DNA from: Paracoccaceae bacterium
GTDB lineage: Bacteria > Pseudomonadota > Alphaproteobacteria > Rhodobacterales > Rhodobacteraceae
Length of the DNA: 6,931 bases
Reading direction: 5' to 3'
NCBI GenBank assembly: GCA_024304875.1
Contig: JAMWZF010000143.1
Coordinates: 1-6,931, forward strand
Shown: positions 1 to 6,636 of the stretch, one piece after another
Numbering within the stretch: the first letter of the stretch is position 1
Layout of the letters: every line of letters begins with the position of its first letter
Notes under the pieces: generated by a model
Databases searched by the model: none
Seen by the model: only the letters and a program-made list of their open reading frames with translations
What the model was told of the DNA's origin: nothing
Translations under genes and position numbers: made by a program

Positions 1-711
1 ATCCTCGTCGCCCCCGTGGTCGCCACCGGCTGGGACAGCGTGCTGGAAGAGGCCGCCGAGGCCGAGATCCCGGTCGTCCTGCTTGACCGGATGGTGGACA
101 GCGATCCCTCGCTCTACCTGACCGCCGTGGGCTCGGACCTCGTGCATGAAGGCGAAGTCGCCGGCCAGTGGCTCGTCGACAACAAGCCCGAGGGCGAATG
201 CCGCGTCGTCGAGCTGCAGGGCACCACTGGCTCTTCGCCGGCAATCGACCGCGCCACCGGCTTCCGCAACGCCATCGAAGGCAACGACGAGATCGAGATC
301 GTCCGCAGCCAGACCGGCGACTTCACCCGCTCGGGCGGCAAGGAAGTGATGGAGAGCTTCCTCCAGGCCGAGGGCGGCGGCGACAACATCTGCGCGCTCT
401 ACGCCCACAACGACGACATGGCCCTCGGCGCGATCCAGGCCATCAAGGAAGCCGGGATCGACCCGGGCGACGACATCCTGATCGTCTCCATCGACGCCGT
501 TCCGGACATCTTCCAGGCCATGGCCGACGGCGATGCGAACGCCACCGTCGAGCTGACGCCGAACATGGCCGGCCCGGCCTTCGACGCGCTCGAGGCCTAC
601 TTCGCCGACGGCACCGAGCCCGAGAAGTTCATCCAGACGGAATCGCGTCTCTACACCCAGGACGACGATCCGATGGCCGAATACGAGGCCCGCAAGGACC
701 TCGGCTACTGA
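1..711 (+). CDS. ytfQ: Periplasmic sugar-binding protein of ABC importer, YtfQ-like (5' end missing)
   Basis: This is the C-terminal ~236 residues of a periplasmic sugar-binding protein (type I periplasmic-binding fold, RbsB/YtfQ group), which captures a sugar in the periplasm and delivers it to the two permeases encoded downstream. The frame is open from base 1 (ILVAPVVATGW...) to TGA at 709-711; the signal peptide and roughly the first 80-90 residues lie outside the window, judging from ~320-residue relatives. Segments closely resembling my recollection of E. coli YtfQ include IPVVLLDR, VVELQGTTGS, QTGDFTRS, GKEVMESF, YAHNDDMALGAIQAIKEAG, SIDAVPDI, VELTPNMAGPAFDALE and a C-terminal LGY. The usual Gly after SID is Ala here. 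It is the first visible gene of a ytfQRT-yjfF-type operon. The family role (galactofuranose binding in E. coli) is known; that this protein binds galactofuranose rather than arabinose, galactose or a related sugar is inference. Confidence 0.93.
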   Translation: MLVAPVVATGWDSVLEEAAEAEIPVVLLDRMVDSDPSLYLTAVGSDLVHEGEVAGQWLVDNKPEGECRVVELQGTTGSSPAIDRATGFRNAIEGNDEIEIVRSQTGDFTRSGGKEVMESFLQAEGGGDNICALYAHNDDMALGAIQAIKEAGIDPGDDILIVSIDAVPDIFQAMADGDANATVELTPNMAGPAFDALEAYFADGTEPEKFIQTESRLYTQDDDPMAEYEARKDLGY

Positions 712-738
712 TCGACCTTTCTTGATCGACAGTCACCG

Positions 739-766
739 GGCGGGGCATCCTTCGGGGTGCCCCGCC
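739..766 (+). promoter_or_regulatory. Intercistronic stem-loop with UUCG tetraloop
   Basis: A 12-bp stem (739-750 pairing with 755-766, with one T-G wobble at 748/757) closes on the loop TTCG, flanked by C and G, giving the very stable C(UUCG)G tetraloop in RNA. It sits in the 78-base gap between the binding-protein stop and the ATPase start. No T-run follows, so it is not a classic intrinsic terminator. The likely role, as for similar hairpins in binding-protein-dependent transporter operons, is to protect the 3' end of the binding-protein mRNA or partly terminate, so that binding protein is made in excess over membrane components. The pairing is seen directly; the function is inferred. Confidence 0.8.
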
Positions 767-775
767 TGACCTGAC

Positions 776-779
776 AGGA
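776..779 (+). promoter_or_regulatory. Weak ribosome binding site of the ATPase gene
   Basis: AGGA lies 10 bases before the ATG at 790, a shorter and more distant Shine-Dalgarno than those of the two downstream permease genes. It is just downstream of the stem-loop at 739-766, which may influence its accessibility or the mRNA 5' end after processing. Confidence 0.5.
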
Positions 780-789
780 TATCCGGCCC

Positions 790-2289
790 ATGCTTCTGAC
801 CGCGCGTGACCTGACCAAGACCTTTCCGGGCACGGTCGCCCTCGACGGCGTCCGCTTCGACCTGAAGGCGGGAGAGGTCCATGCCCTTCTGGGCGAGAAC
901 GGGGCCGGGAAATCGACCCTCATCAAGTGCCTGACCGGCGTCTACACCCGCGACGCGGGCGAGATCACGCTGGACGGCCAGCCCATTTCCCCCGCCTCGA
1001 CCCTCGAGGCGCAGGAGCTGGGGATCGGCACGGTCTACCAGGAGGTGAACCTCCTGCCGAACCTGACCGTGGCCGAGAACCTGACCTTCGGCCGCCAGCC
1101 GACCCGCTTCGGCATGGTGTCGGGCCGCCAGATGCGCGCCGAGGCCGAGGAGATGCTGGCGGGCTACGGCCTCGACCACGTCAATGTGGGCCGGGAACTC
1201 GGCGCCTATTCCGTCGCCGTGCAGCAGATCGTCGCCATCGCCCGCGCGGTGGCCCTCTCGGGCAAGGTGCTGATCCTCGACGAGCCGACCGCCAGCCTCG
1301 ACGCGCGTGAGACCGAGACCCTGTTCGACGTGGTCCGGGGCCTGCGCGAGCGCGGTCTCGGCATCGTCTTCATTTCCCACTTCCTCGACCAGGTCTACGA
1401 CCTGTCCGACCGGCTGACCGTCCTGCGCAACGGCCAGCACATCGTGACCGCCGAGGCGTCCGACCTGGGCCGGGTCGACCTGATCCACCACATGCTCGGG
1501 CACGAGCTGGAAGAGGCCGAAGGCCGCAAGGTCGGCCGGAAGGCGGGGGCGGAGCTTCTGTGCTTCGACGGCCTCGCCCGGCGCGGCAAGGTGGAGCCCT
1601 TCGACCTGACCGTCCGGGAGGGCGAGGTGATCGGCCTCGCCGGTCTGCTCGGCTCGGGCCGGACCGAGACGGCGGACGTCCTCTTCGGCCAGACCCCGCC
1701 CGACCGGGGCACCGCGAAGGACGGCAACGGAACGGTCGACCTCGGCTCCCCGCGCGCCGCCATTGCCGCCGGCTTCGGATACGCACCCGAGGACCGCAAG
1801 ACCGACGGCATCATTGCCGATCTGTCCGTGCGCGAGAACATCGCGCTGGCCCTCCAGGCGCGCCGCGGCTGGGCCAAGCCGATCCCCCGCGCCGAGCAGC
1901 GCGCCCTCGCCGAGAAGTACATCCGCGCCCTCGACATCCGCACATCCGACGCCGAGAAGGCGGTGGGCGACCTGTCCGGCGGCAACCAGCAGAAAGTCGT
2001 CCTGGCCCGCTGGCTGGCGATGAACCCGCGGTTCCTGATCCTCGACGAGCCGACCCGCGGGATCGACGTCGGCGCCCATGCCGAGATCCTCAAGCTGATC
2101 GGAGAGCTGACCGACGAAGGCATGTCGATCCTGCTGATCTCCTCCGAGTTCGACGAGCTGATCGCCGCCTCGGACCGCGTCATCGTTGTCCGTGACCGGG
2201 CCCATGTGTCCGAACTGGTGGGCGAGGAGATCGAGACCGGCCGGATCATCAAGGCCATCGCCTCCCACGAACAAGGAGCCGCGACATGA
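790..2289 (+). CDS. ytfR: Two-domain sugar ABC transporter ATPase, YtfR-like
   Basis: This 499-residue cytoplasmic ATPase of the RbsA/MglA/YtfR class powers sugar import through the permeases encoded next. NBD1 has Walker A GENGAGKST (35-43), a degenerate signature YSVAVQQ (140-146), Walker B VLILDE (160-165) and the switch His (H197). NBD2 has a degenerate Walker A GLLGSGRTE (285-293, Arg for Lys), a full LSGGNQQ signature (395-401), Walker B FLILDE (415-420) and ISSE where the switch His would be. This asymmetry is normal for the family: one composite site (NBD1 Walker motifs with NBD2 LSGGN) is canonical. Segments such as GIGTVYQEVNLLPN, HFLDQVY, PEDRKTDGIIA and LALQARRGW match my memory of YtfR more specifically than RbsA. 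The start ATG fits the family N-terminus. The stop overlaps the next gene's start (ATGA, 2286-2289). A 513-residue open frame on the opposite strand is a GC-driven shadow. Confidence 0.95.
   Translation: MLLTARDLTKTFPGTVALDGVRFDLKAGEVHALLGENGAGKSTLIKCLTGVYTRDAGEITLDGQPISPASTLEAQELGIGTVYQEVNLLPNLTVAENLTFGRQPTRFGMVSGRQMRAEAEEMLAGYGLDHVNVGRELGAYSVAVQQIVAIARAVALSGKVLILDEPTASLDARETETLFDVVRGLRERGLGIVFISHFLDQVYDLSDRLTVLRNGQHIVTAEASDLGRVDLIHHMLGHELEEAEGRKVGRKAGAELLCFDGLARRGKVEPFDLTVREGEVIGLAGLLGSGRTETADVLFGQTPPDRGTAKDGNGTVDLGSPRAAIAAGFGYAPEDRKTDGIIADLSVRENIALALQARRGWAKPIPRAEQRALAEKYIRALDIRTSDAEKAVGDLSGGNQQKVVLARWLAMNPRFLILDEPTRGIDVGAHAEILKLIGELTDEGMSILLISSEFDELIAASDRVIVVRDRAHVSELVGEEIETGRIIKAIASHEQGAAT
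2273..2278 (+). promoter_or_regulatory. Ribosome binding site of first permease gene
   Basis: AAGGAG stands 7 bases before the ATG at 2286 and lies inside the last codons of the ATPase gene. It supports this start and, with the ATGA overlap, indicates translational coupling. Confidence 0.75.
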
Positions 2290-3305
2290 GCCAGGGCCTC
2301 CGCCGCCTTGCCCCGCAGCTGATCACCCTCGCCGCGCTGGTGGCGCTGGTGTCGCTGTTCTTCCCCGGTTTCCTCTCGGTCGAACTGGTCGACGGGCGGC
2401 TGATCGGCAGCGCCGTCGACGTTCTGAAACGCGGCGCGCCGGTGGCCCTGCTGGCGGTGGGGATGACTCTCGTCATCGCGACCAAGGGGATCGACCTCAG
2501 CGTCGGCGCCGTCATGGCGATCTGCGGCGCGGCCTCGGCCTGGGCGGTGTCGAACGACTACGGCCTTGCCGCCGCGCTGGGCGTCGGCCTCGCCGCCGGT
2601 CTGCTCTGCGGCCTGTGGAATGGCATCCTCGTCGCGGTCTTCGGTATCCAGCCCATCGTTGCCACGCTGATCCTGATGGTCGCCGGGCGGGGGATCGCCC
2701 AGATGATCACCGAGGGCCGGATCCTGACCTTCAGCCACGAAGGGCTGGCCTTCCTCGGTGCCGGCTCCGTCCTCGGCATCCCCACGCCCATCCTGATCTG
2801 GATCGGCGTCGGCCTGCTCTTCGGCCTGCTGGTGCGCCGCACGGCGCTCGGCCTCCTGATCGAGGCGATCGGCGTCAACCTGCGGGCCAGCGCCCTGGCC
2901 GGGGTCAACGCGAGGGTCCTTCTGATCGCGGTCTACATCGCCTCCGGCCTCTGCGCGGCCGTCGCGGGGATCATCGTCGCCGCCGACATCCGGGGGGCGG
3001 ATGCCAACAATGCCGGCCTCTGGCTCGAGCTGGACGCGATCCTCGCCGTGGTCATCGGGGGGACTTCGCTGCTGGGCGGGCGGTTCTCCATCGCCGCCTC
3101 GCTGCTGGGCGCGCTCATCATCCAGACCATCGACACCGGTATCCTGCTGGCGGGCTTTCCGTCCGAGTTCAACCTCGTGATCAAGGCCGGCCTCGTCGTC
3201 ATCATCCTCGTGCTGCAATCGCCGCGCCTGTCGCCCTACCTGTCGCGGATGATGCGGCGCGACCGCGGCGCGGCGCCGAGCGGAAAGAAGGAGGCGGCCC
3301 GATGA
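2286..3305 (+). CDS. ytfT: Sugar ABC transporter permease, YtfT-like
   Basis: This 339-residue inner-membrane permease (BPD_transp_2, RbsC/AraH family) forms one half of the sugar channel. It is rich in hydrophobic segments from about residue 10 on (LITLAALVALVSLFF), consistent with the 8-10 transmembrane helices usual in the family. The family loop is seen as GMTLVIATKGIDLSVGA (59-75). A second block strongly diagnostic of YtfT, ADIRGADANNAGLWLELDA (233-251) followed by VVIGGTSLLGG, matches the E. coli protein almost residue for residue as I recall it. E. coli YtfT is about 341 residues, so the length is normal. The start is fixed by AAGGAG 7 bases upstream and by overlap with the ATPase stop; the end overlaps the second permease start (ATGA, 3302-3305). 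It probably heterodimerises with the product of the next gene. Substrate assignment is inferred from the family. Confidence 0.94.
   Translation: MSQGLRRLAPQLITLAALVALVSLFFPGFLSVELVDGRLIGSAVDVLKRGAPVALLAVGMTLVIATKGIDLSVGAVMAICGAASAWAVSNDYGLAAALGVGLAAGLLCGLWNGILVAVFGIQPIVATLILMVAGRGIAQMITEGRILTFSHEGLAFLGAGSVLGIPTPILIWIGVGLLFGLLVRRTALGLLIEAIGVNLRASALAGVNARVLLIAVYIASGLCAAVAGIIVAADIRGADANNAGLWLELDAILAVVIGGTSLLGGRFSIAASLLGALIIQTIDTGILLAGFPSEFNLVIKAGLVVIILVLQSPRLSPYLSRMMRRDRGAAPSGKKEAAR
3288..3294 (+). promoter_or_regulatory. Ribosome binding site of second permease gene
   Basis: A strong AAGGAGG lies 7 bases before the ATG at 3302. It decides this start against the much longer upstream extension of the same frame (back to 2186), which merely runs through the first permease gene out of frame. 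Confidence 0.8.
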
Positions 3306-4276
3306 ACGCCCGCGTTCTCCCCCTCTACGCCACCATCGCGATCTTCCTGATCGCCTACCTGATCTGCTACATCCAGTTCCCCGCCATGCTGTCGACCCGG
3401 GTGATCGGCAACCTGCTGACGGACAATGCCTACCTCGGAATCGTCGCGGTGGGGATGACGGTGGTGATCCTCTCGGGCGGGATCGACCTGTCGGTGGGGT
3501 CGGTGATCGCCTTCGCCGGGGTCTTCATCGCGGTGCTGCTGCGGGATACGGGCATGCACCCGCTGGTGGCTTTCGTTCTCCTGCTGGCGGTGACAACGGC
3601 CTTCGGCGCGGCGATGGGCGGGCTGATCCACATCCTCGAAATGCCGCCCTTCATCGTCACGCTGGCGGGCATGTTCCTTGCCCGCGGGGCGGCCTACATG
3701 CTGACCATCGACAGCGTGCCGATCGACCACGTCTTCTACGACGAGGTCCTTCAGGACGCCTACTGGCGGATGCCGGGAGGCGGGCGGCTGACGCTGATCG
3801 GCGTGCTGATGCTGCTCTCGGTCCTCGGCGGCATGATCCTCGCACACCGGACAAGGTTCGGCACGGCGGTTTTCGCCCTCGGCGGCGGACAGCACACGGC
3901 GGGGCTGATGGGGGTGAACGTCGGGCGGACCACGATCCTGATCTACGCCTTCTCGGGATTCATGGCAGGGCTCTCGGGGATCGTCTTCTCGATCTACACC
4001 GGCTCGGGCTACCCGCTGGCGACGGTGGGGACGGAACTGACGGCCATCGCCACGGTCGTCATCGGCGGCACTCTCCTGACGGGCGGATCGGGCTTTGTCT
4101 TCGGCACGCTGATCGGCGTGCTGACGATGGGACTGATCCAAACCTACATCGTCTTCGACGGCACGCTTTCGTCCTGGTGGACCAAGATCGCGATTGGCCT
4201 TTTGTTGCTCTTGTTCATCCTGCTCCAGAAGGGTCTGTTGCATCTCGGAAACCGGCAACGCAACAGAACGGCGTGA
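3302..4276 (+). CDS. yjfF: Sugar ABC transporter permease, YjfF-like
   Basis: This 324-residue inner-membrane permease is the second half of the channel. It belongs to the same BPD_transp_2 family as the preceding gene but to the distinct YjfF branch. Visible landmarks are TRVIGNLLTDNAYLGIVAVGM (32-52), GGIDLSVGSVIAF (59-71), PPFIVTLAGMFLARG, AHRTRFG, GIVFSIYTGSGYPLA, VVIGGTLLTGG, and near the C-terminus the YjfF hallmark DGTLSSWWTKIAIG followed by a last hydrophobic helix and a basic tail. E. coli YjfF is about 331 residues. The first residues form a hydrophobic segment rather than a cleavable signal peptide. The start is supported by AAGGAGG and by a 4-base ATGA overlap with the first permease. 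The stop (TGA 4274-4276) is 1 base before the regulator start. Two different permeases fit the YtfQRT-YjfF system and argue against a ribose-type homodimeric channel. Confidence 0.94.
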   Translation: MNARVLPLYATIAIFLIAYLICYIQFPAMLSTRVIGNLLTDNAYLGIVAVGMTVVILSGGIDLSVGSVIAFAGVFIAVLLRDTGMHPLVAFVLLLAVTTAFGAAMGGLIHILEMPPFIVTLAGMFLARGAAYMLTIDSVPIDHVFYDEVLQDAYWRMPGGGRLTLIGVLMLLSVLGGMILAHRTRFGTAVFALGGGQHTAGLMGVNVGRTTILIYAFSGFMAGLSGIVFSIYTGSGYPLATVGTELTAIATVVIGGTLLTGGSGFVFGTLIGVLTMGLIQTYIVFDGTLSSWWTKIAIGLLLLLFILLQKGLLHLGNRQRNRTA

Positions 4277-4277
4277 C

Positions 4278-5033
4278 ATGAACAAGCTTCTCGACCTGAT
4301 CGACCACGGCCAACGCCCCGGCGGCGGCAACCATGGCCGCGTGGTCGAGGGGATCGGACGGGCCATCGTCGCCGGCGAACCACCGGCGGGCGAGCTTCTG
4401 CCGCGGGACGAGGAACTGGTGGAGGCCTTCGGCGTCTCGCGCACCGTCATGCGCGAGGCGATGAAGACCCTGGCCGCCAAGGGCATGGTTGTCGCCAAGG
4501 CGCGGGTCGGCACCCGTGTGCGGCCGCGCAACGAATGGAACATGTTCGACGCCCAGGTCCTGCGCTGGCACCTCGACGGCGAGACGGTGAGCGACGATTT
4601 CTACAAGCAGCTCTTCGAGATGCGCCTGGCGTTCGAACCCTTCGCCGCCCGCCTCGCCGCCCAGAAGGCGACCGAGGTCGAGGTCGCCCGGATCAACGAC
4701 TGCGTCCAGGCAATGCGGGCCGCGGACGACCAGACGGCGTTCTCCGTCGCCGACATGGAATTTCATCGCGCGGTCTTCGACGCCGCGGGCAACGCCTTCT
4801 TCCACTCGGTCGTGTCGCTTGTGGGGGCGGCGCTCCTGTCGCTGCTGCGCCGGTCCTCGCCCGATCCGCACCCCGATCAGCTTCGCCGGATCTGCGACCG
4901 CCACCAGCGCATCGCCGATGCCATCGCCGCCCATGACCCGGACACCGCGCACGAGGCGATGATCGACGTCATCGACATCGGCTGGGGCCGGGTGTTCGAG
5001 GTCGCCGGCCAGCAGCCGACGCTTCGGCGCTAG
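4278..5033 (+). CDS. GntR/FCD transcriptional regulator, DgoR-like
   Basis: This 251-residue protein has an N-terminal winged helix-turn-helix (about 19-84; HTH ELVEAFGVSRTVMREAMKTL at 46-65) and a C-terminal FCD ligand-binding domain (about 108-240). The linker RPRNEWNMFDAQVLRWHL (82-99) resembles E. coli DgoR, the galactonate-responsive repressor, as I recall it. FCD metal/ligand residues seen are D159, H163 and H209; the usual third His (three residues after M228) is V231, an absence also seen in my recollection of DgoR. ATG at 4278 is preferred over the in-frame ATG at 4194, which lies inside the permease gene. No clear Shine-Dalgarno precedes it, so translation probably relies on coupling to the permease stop 1 base upstream. 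Being last in the operon it most likely represses the transporter genes and itself, relieved by a sugar or sugar acid; target and ligand are inferred. Its TAG stop overlaps the convergent gene's stop. Confidence 0.9.
   Translation: MNKLLDLIDHGQRPGGGNHGRVVEGIGRAIVAGEPPAGELLPRDEELVEAFGVSRTVMREAMKTLAAKGMVVAKARVGTRVRPRNEWNMFDAQVLRWHLDGETVSDDFYKQLFEMRLAFEPFAARLAAQKATEVEVARINDCVQAMRAADDQTAFSVADMEFHRAVFDAAGNAFFHSVVSLVGAALLSLLRRSSPDPHPDQLRRICDRHQRIADAIAAHDPDTAHEAMIDVIDIGWGRVFEVAGQQPTLRR
5030..5033. other. Shared stop codons of convergent genes (CTAG)
   Basis: The palindrome CTAG supplies TAG on the + strand (5031-5033) for the DgoR-like regulator and TAG on the - strand (5032-5030) for the acetyltransferase. 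The convergent genes overlap by 4 bases and no intrinsic terminator was seen at the junction, so their transcripts are likely to overlap. Confidence 0.9.
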
Positions 5034-5851
5034 CCCAGTTCCATCGACGCGATGGACATGAGAGCCGGGCCCGTCGCTGGCGCCGGGCCGCGGTACATCC
5101 GCGCGGTGGCGAAGTCTTCGGTGAAGCCGGCTTTAATCAGCTGACTGACAAACTCCGTCCGGTCATCCGGCACGTCCAGGATCGCCTCGCGCTGGCCGAG
5201 GGCGGCAGCCGCCCCGGCGGCAAGGTCCAGGGCGTCCCTTGCCCGAGACGCGATCACCGGCCCGACCTTGCAGCCCTCCCGGCAAAGCCGCGCCGTGGCA
5301 AAGCCGGCCACTTTCGCGTCCGCCCGCAGCACAACGGTGCGGCGCGTCCCGGTCTCGGCGGTCCACGCGGCGAGGAACGCGGGCCGGTCGATCCCGTTGG
5401 CCTGCCGGTCCAGAAGGGCGATGGCGGGCCCATCCGCCGCGCCGGCAAGCGGAGCCGCATCGACCTCCGGCAGGGGCCCGCGATATCTCCGCGTCCGCCC
5501 CGCCAGCGCGAAGCCCGAGCGGGCGTAGTTCGCCTCCTGCTCCGGGACGCCGTCGAGCCCGATGGTCCGGTTCCCGGCATGGGCCAGAGCATGCTGCCAG
5601 AGCCCGTAGCCGATCCCGCGCCCGCGATACACGGGCCGGCAGAGGTAGAGGCCGAGAAAGGCGAAGCTGTCCGAATGATTGACGACCGAGATCGCGGCGA
5701 CGGTCTGGCCCTCGACCTCCGCCACGAAAAACCCCTGCGGGTCGGCGGCGTGGAAAGCGGCGGCATCGCCGAGGCCGGGGTTCCAGCCCTCCTCGGCCGC
5801 CCAGTCCAGCATGAGGCCGACCTGATCCAGCGACGCCGTGCGATACCTCAC
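5030..5851 (-). CDS. Two-domain GNAT family N-acetyltransferase (GTG start)
   Basis: This 273-residue predicted cytoplasmic protein is an acetyl-CoA-dependent N-acetyltransferase of unknown acceptor. The N-terminal GNAT domain (about 1-130) carries the acetyl-CoA pyrophosphate loop R76-GRGIG-81 (R/QxxGxG/A), preceded by a beta-strand FAFLGLYL, and the segment EEGWNPG near 21-26. A second region (about 150-265) with CKVGPVIAS looks like the C-terminal GNAT-like domain (Acetyltransf_18 type) found in some two-domain members. The frame opens further upstream to an ATG at 6013, but residues encoded there are low-complexity Arg/Ala/Pro and lie over the GntR gene; GTG at 5851 begins MRYRTASLDQV, the expected N-terminus, and overlaps the regulator's TGA as GTGA. 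It is therefore translationally coupled to that regulator. The substrate might be an amine, amino acid or antibiotic-like compound; nothing in the sequence decides this. Confidence 0.85.
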   Translation of the reverse strand: MRYRTASLDQVGLMLDWAAEEGWNPGLGDAAAFHAADPQGFFVAEVEGQTVAAISVVNHSDSFAFLGLYLCRPVYRGRGIGYGLWQHALAHAGNRTIGLDGVPEQEANYARSGFALAGRTRRYRGPLPEVDAAPLAGAADGPAIALLDRQANGIDRPAFLAAWTAETGTRRTVVLRADAKVAGFATARLCREGCKVGPVIASRARDALDLAAGAAAALGQREAILDVPDDRTEFVSQLIKAGFTEDFATARMYRGPAPATGPALMSIASMELG

Positions 5852-6537
5852 CGCCCCAGCGCCTCGCGCAGGGAGGTCGCCGGCTCGGTCACGGCGCGCA
5901 GGTCGAGCGAGGCGACGAGGTCCAGGAGGTGACTCTTCATCAGCTGCTCGGCGGTGTCGCCGTCCTGCGCGGTGAAGGCCTTCATCAGCGCGTGATGCGC
6001 TTGCGTCTCGCACAGGGCCGCGCGCCGCCGCCAGTAGAGCGCGATGATGAGGGAGGAACGCGAGATCAGCTCGGAGACGAAGGCCTCGATCGTGGCCTGA
6101 TGGGCGATGCGCGCGATCTCGACATGGAACTGGCCAGAGAGAAGCAGGGCCTTGCCGCTCTCGCCCGCGTCCAGGGCGGTGTGCTCTTCGTCGATATTGG
6201 CTTGCAGGATGGCGAGGTCGGCGCCGGTCATCCTCTCGGCGGCCGAGCGGGCGGTGCGGGGCTCCAGCAGCGACCGGGCCTCGAAGACCTCGCGCGCCTC
6301 GCGGACCGAGGGCTGGGCAATGAACGCGCCACGATTGCGCCGCAGCTCGACCAGGCGCTTGTGCGCCAGGGCCTGCAGGGCGGCGCGGACGATGGTGCGG
6401 CTGATGCCGTAGGCCTCGGCCAGTTCGTCCTCGCCCAGCTTGGTGCCGGGGGGCAGGCGATGCTCCAGCACCGCACGCTCAAGGTCGGCCGCGACCTCCT
6501 CCGTCGTCCAGATCCGGGTGTCGATCTTGTTCATCAT
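5848..6537 (-). CDS. GntR/FCD transcriptional regulator
   Basis: This 229-residue regulator has a winged helix-turn-helix at about 11-76 (HTH ELAEAYGISRTIVRAALQAL, 38-57; wing RRNRGAFIA) and an FCD all-helical effector domain (about 80-215). FCD landmarks are R88 and E92, H138 in the QFH motif, H182 in AHHALMKA and H203 in MKSHLLDL. The first metal-ligand position, usually Asp four residues before H138, is Ser134. The start is ATG 6537 or the next codon, ATG 6534; GGAG directly upstream is 1 base from the first and 4 from the second, so 6534 may be used. It is followed without a gap by the GNAT gene and faces a divergent ABC transporter gene. The palindrome at 6637-6648 in the shared upstream region is its probable operator, implying autoregulation and control of the divergent genes. 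It is clearly a different subgroup from the regulator at 4278-5033. Confidence 0.9.
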   Translation of the reverse strand: MMNKIDTRIWTTEEVAADLERAVLEHRLPPGTKLGEDELAEAYGISRTIVRAALQALAHKRLVELRRNRGAFIAQPSVREAREVFEARSLLEPRTARSAAERMTGADLAILQANIDEEHTALDAGESGKALLLSGQFHVEIARIAHQATIEAFVSELISRSSLIIALYWRRRAALCETQAHHALMKAFTAQDGDTAEQLMKSHLLDLVASLDLRAVTEPATSLREALGR

Positions 6538-6561
6538 GCTCCGGCGCCGGGCGGGGCCGAC

Positions 6562-6573
6562 GCATGTTCATGC
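6562..6573. repeat. Short inverted repeat GCATG-TT-CATGC
   Basis: Five-base arms separated by two bases form an inverted repeat about 25 bases upstream of the GntR start, in its 5' leader. A third copy of the GCATG arm occurs at 6632-6636 next to the main palindrome. It could be a secondary protein-binding site or chance. Confidence 0.35.
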
Positions 6574-6636
6574 TGCCATTTGTCCCGATTCGGCCGGGGC
6601 AGCACAAGCCGGACCGCTGTCGGGGTTGTCGGCATG

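Noticed and set aside
140..197. Degenerate signature of NBD1 (YSVAVQQ) and Arg-for-Lys in NBD2 Walker A (encoded at 1207-1227 and 1642-1668) as evidence of a decayed ATPase; start/end here give residue range 140-197 of the protein, not bases
   Set aside because: This asymmetry is normal for two-domain sugar ABC ATPases such as RbsA, MglA and YtfR, and one composite ATP site remains complete.
733..2274. 513-residue open frame on the - strand opposite the YtfR-like ATPase gene
   Set aside because: The translation is rich in Gly, Asp, Gln and His with no recognisable domain, as expected of an antisense shadow of a GC-rich gene. The + strand frame has complete ABC ATPase motifs.
1395..3218. 607-residue open frame on the - strand
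   Set aside because: Low-complexity Asp/Gln/Arg/Gly-rich sequence spanning two clearly real + strand genes; a compositional artefact.
2186..3301. Upstream extension of the YjfF-like permease frame to give a 696-residue protein
   Set aside because: The extension is Arg/Pro/Gly-rich nonsense running out of frame through the YtfT-like gene. The start at 3302 has a strong ribosome binding site and the family N-terminus.
3236..4543. 435-residue open frame on the - strand opposite the second permease gene
   Set aside because: Charged low-complexity sequence without domains, antisense to a convincing membrane protein gene.
5069..5088. Possible GC hairpin (GCCCG...CGGGC) near the convergent junction
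   Set aside because: Only 5 bp of stem, a 10-base loop, no T-run, and inside the acetyltransferase coding region; not a credible terminator.
5852..6013. N-terminal extension of the acetyltransferase to an ATG at 6013
   Set aside because: The 54 extra residues are Arg/Ala/Pro-rich and overlap the GntR coding region. The GTG at 5851 gives the family-like N-terminus and a coupled GTGA overlap.
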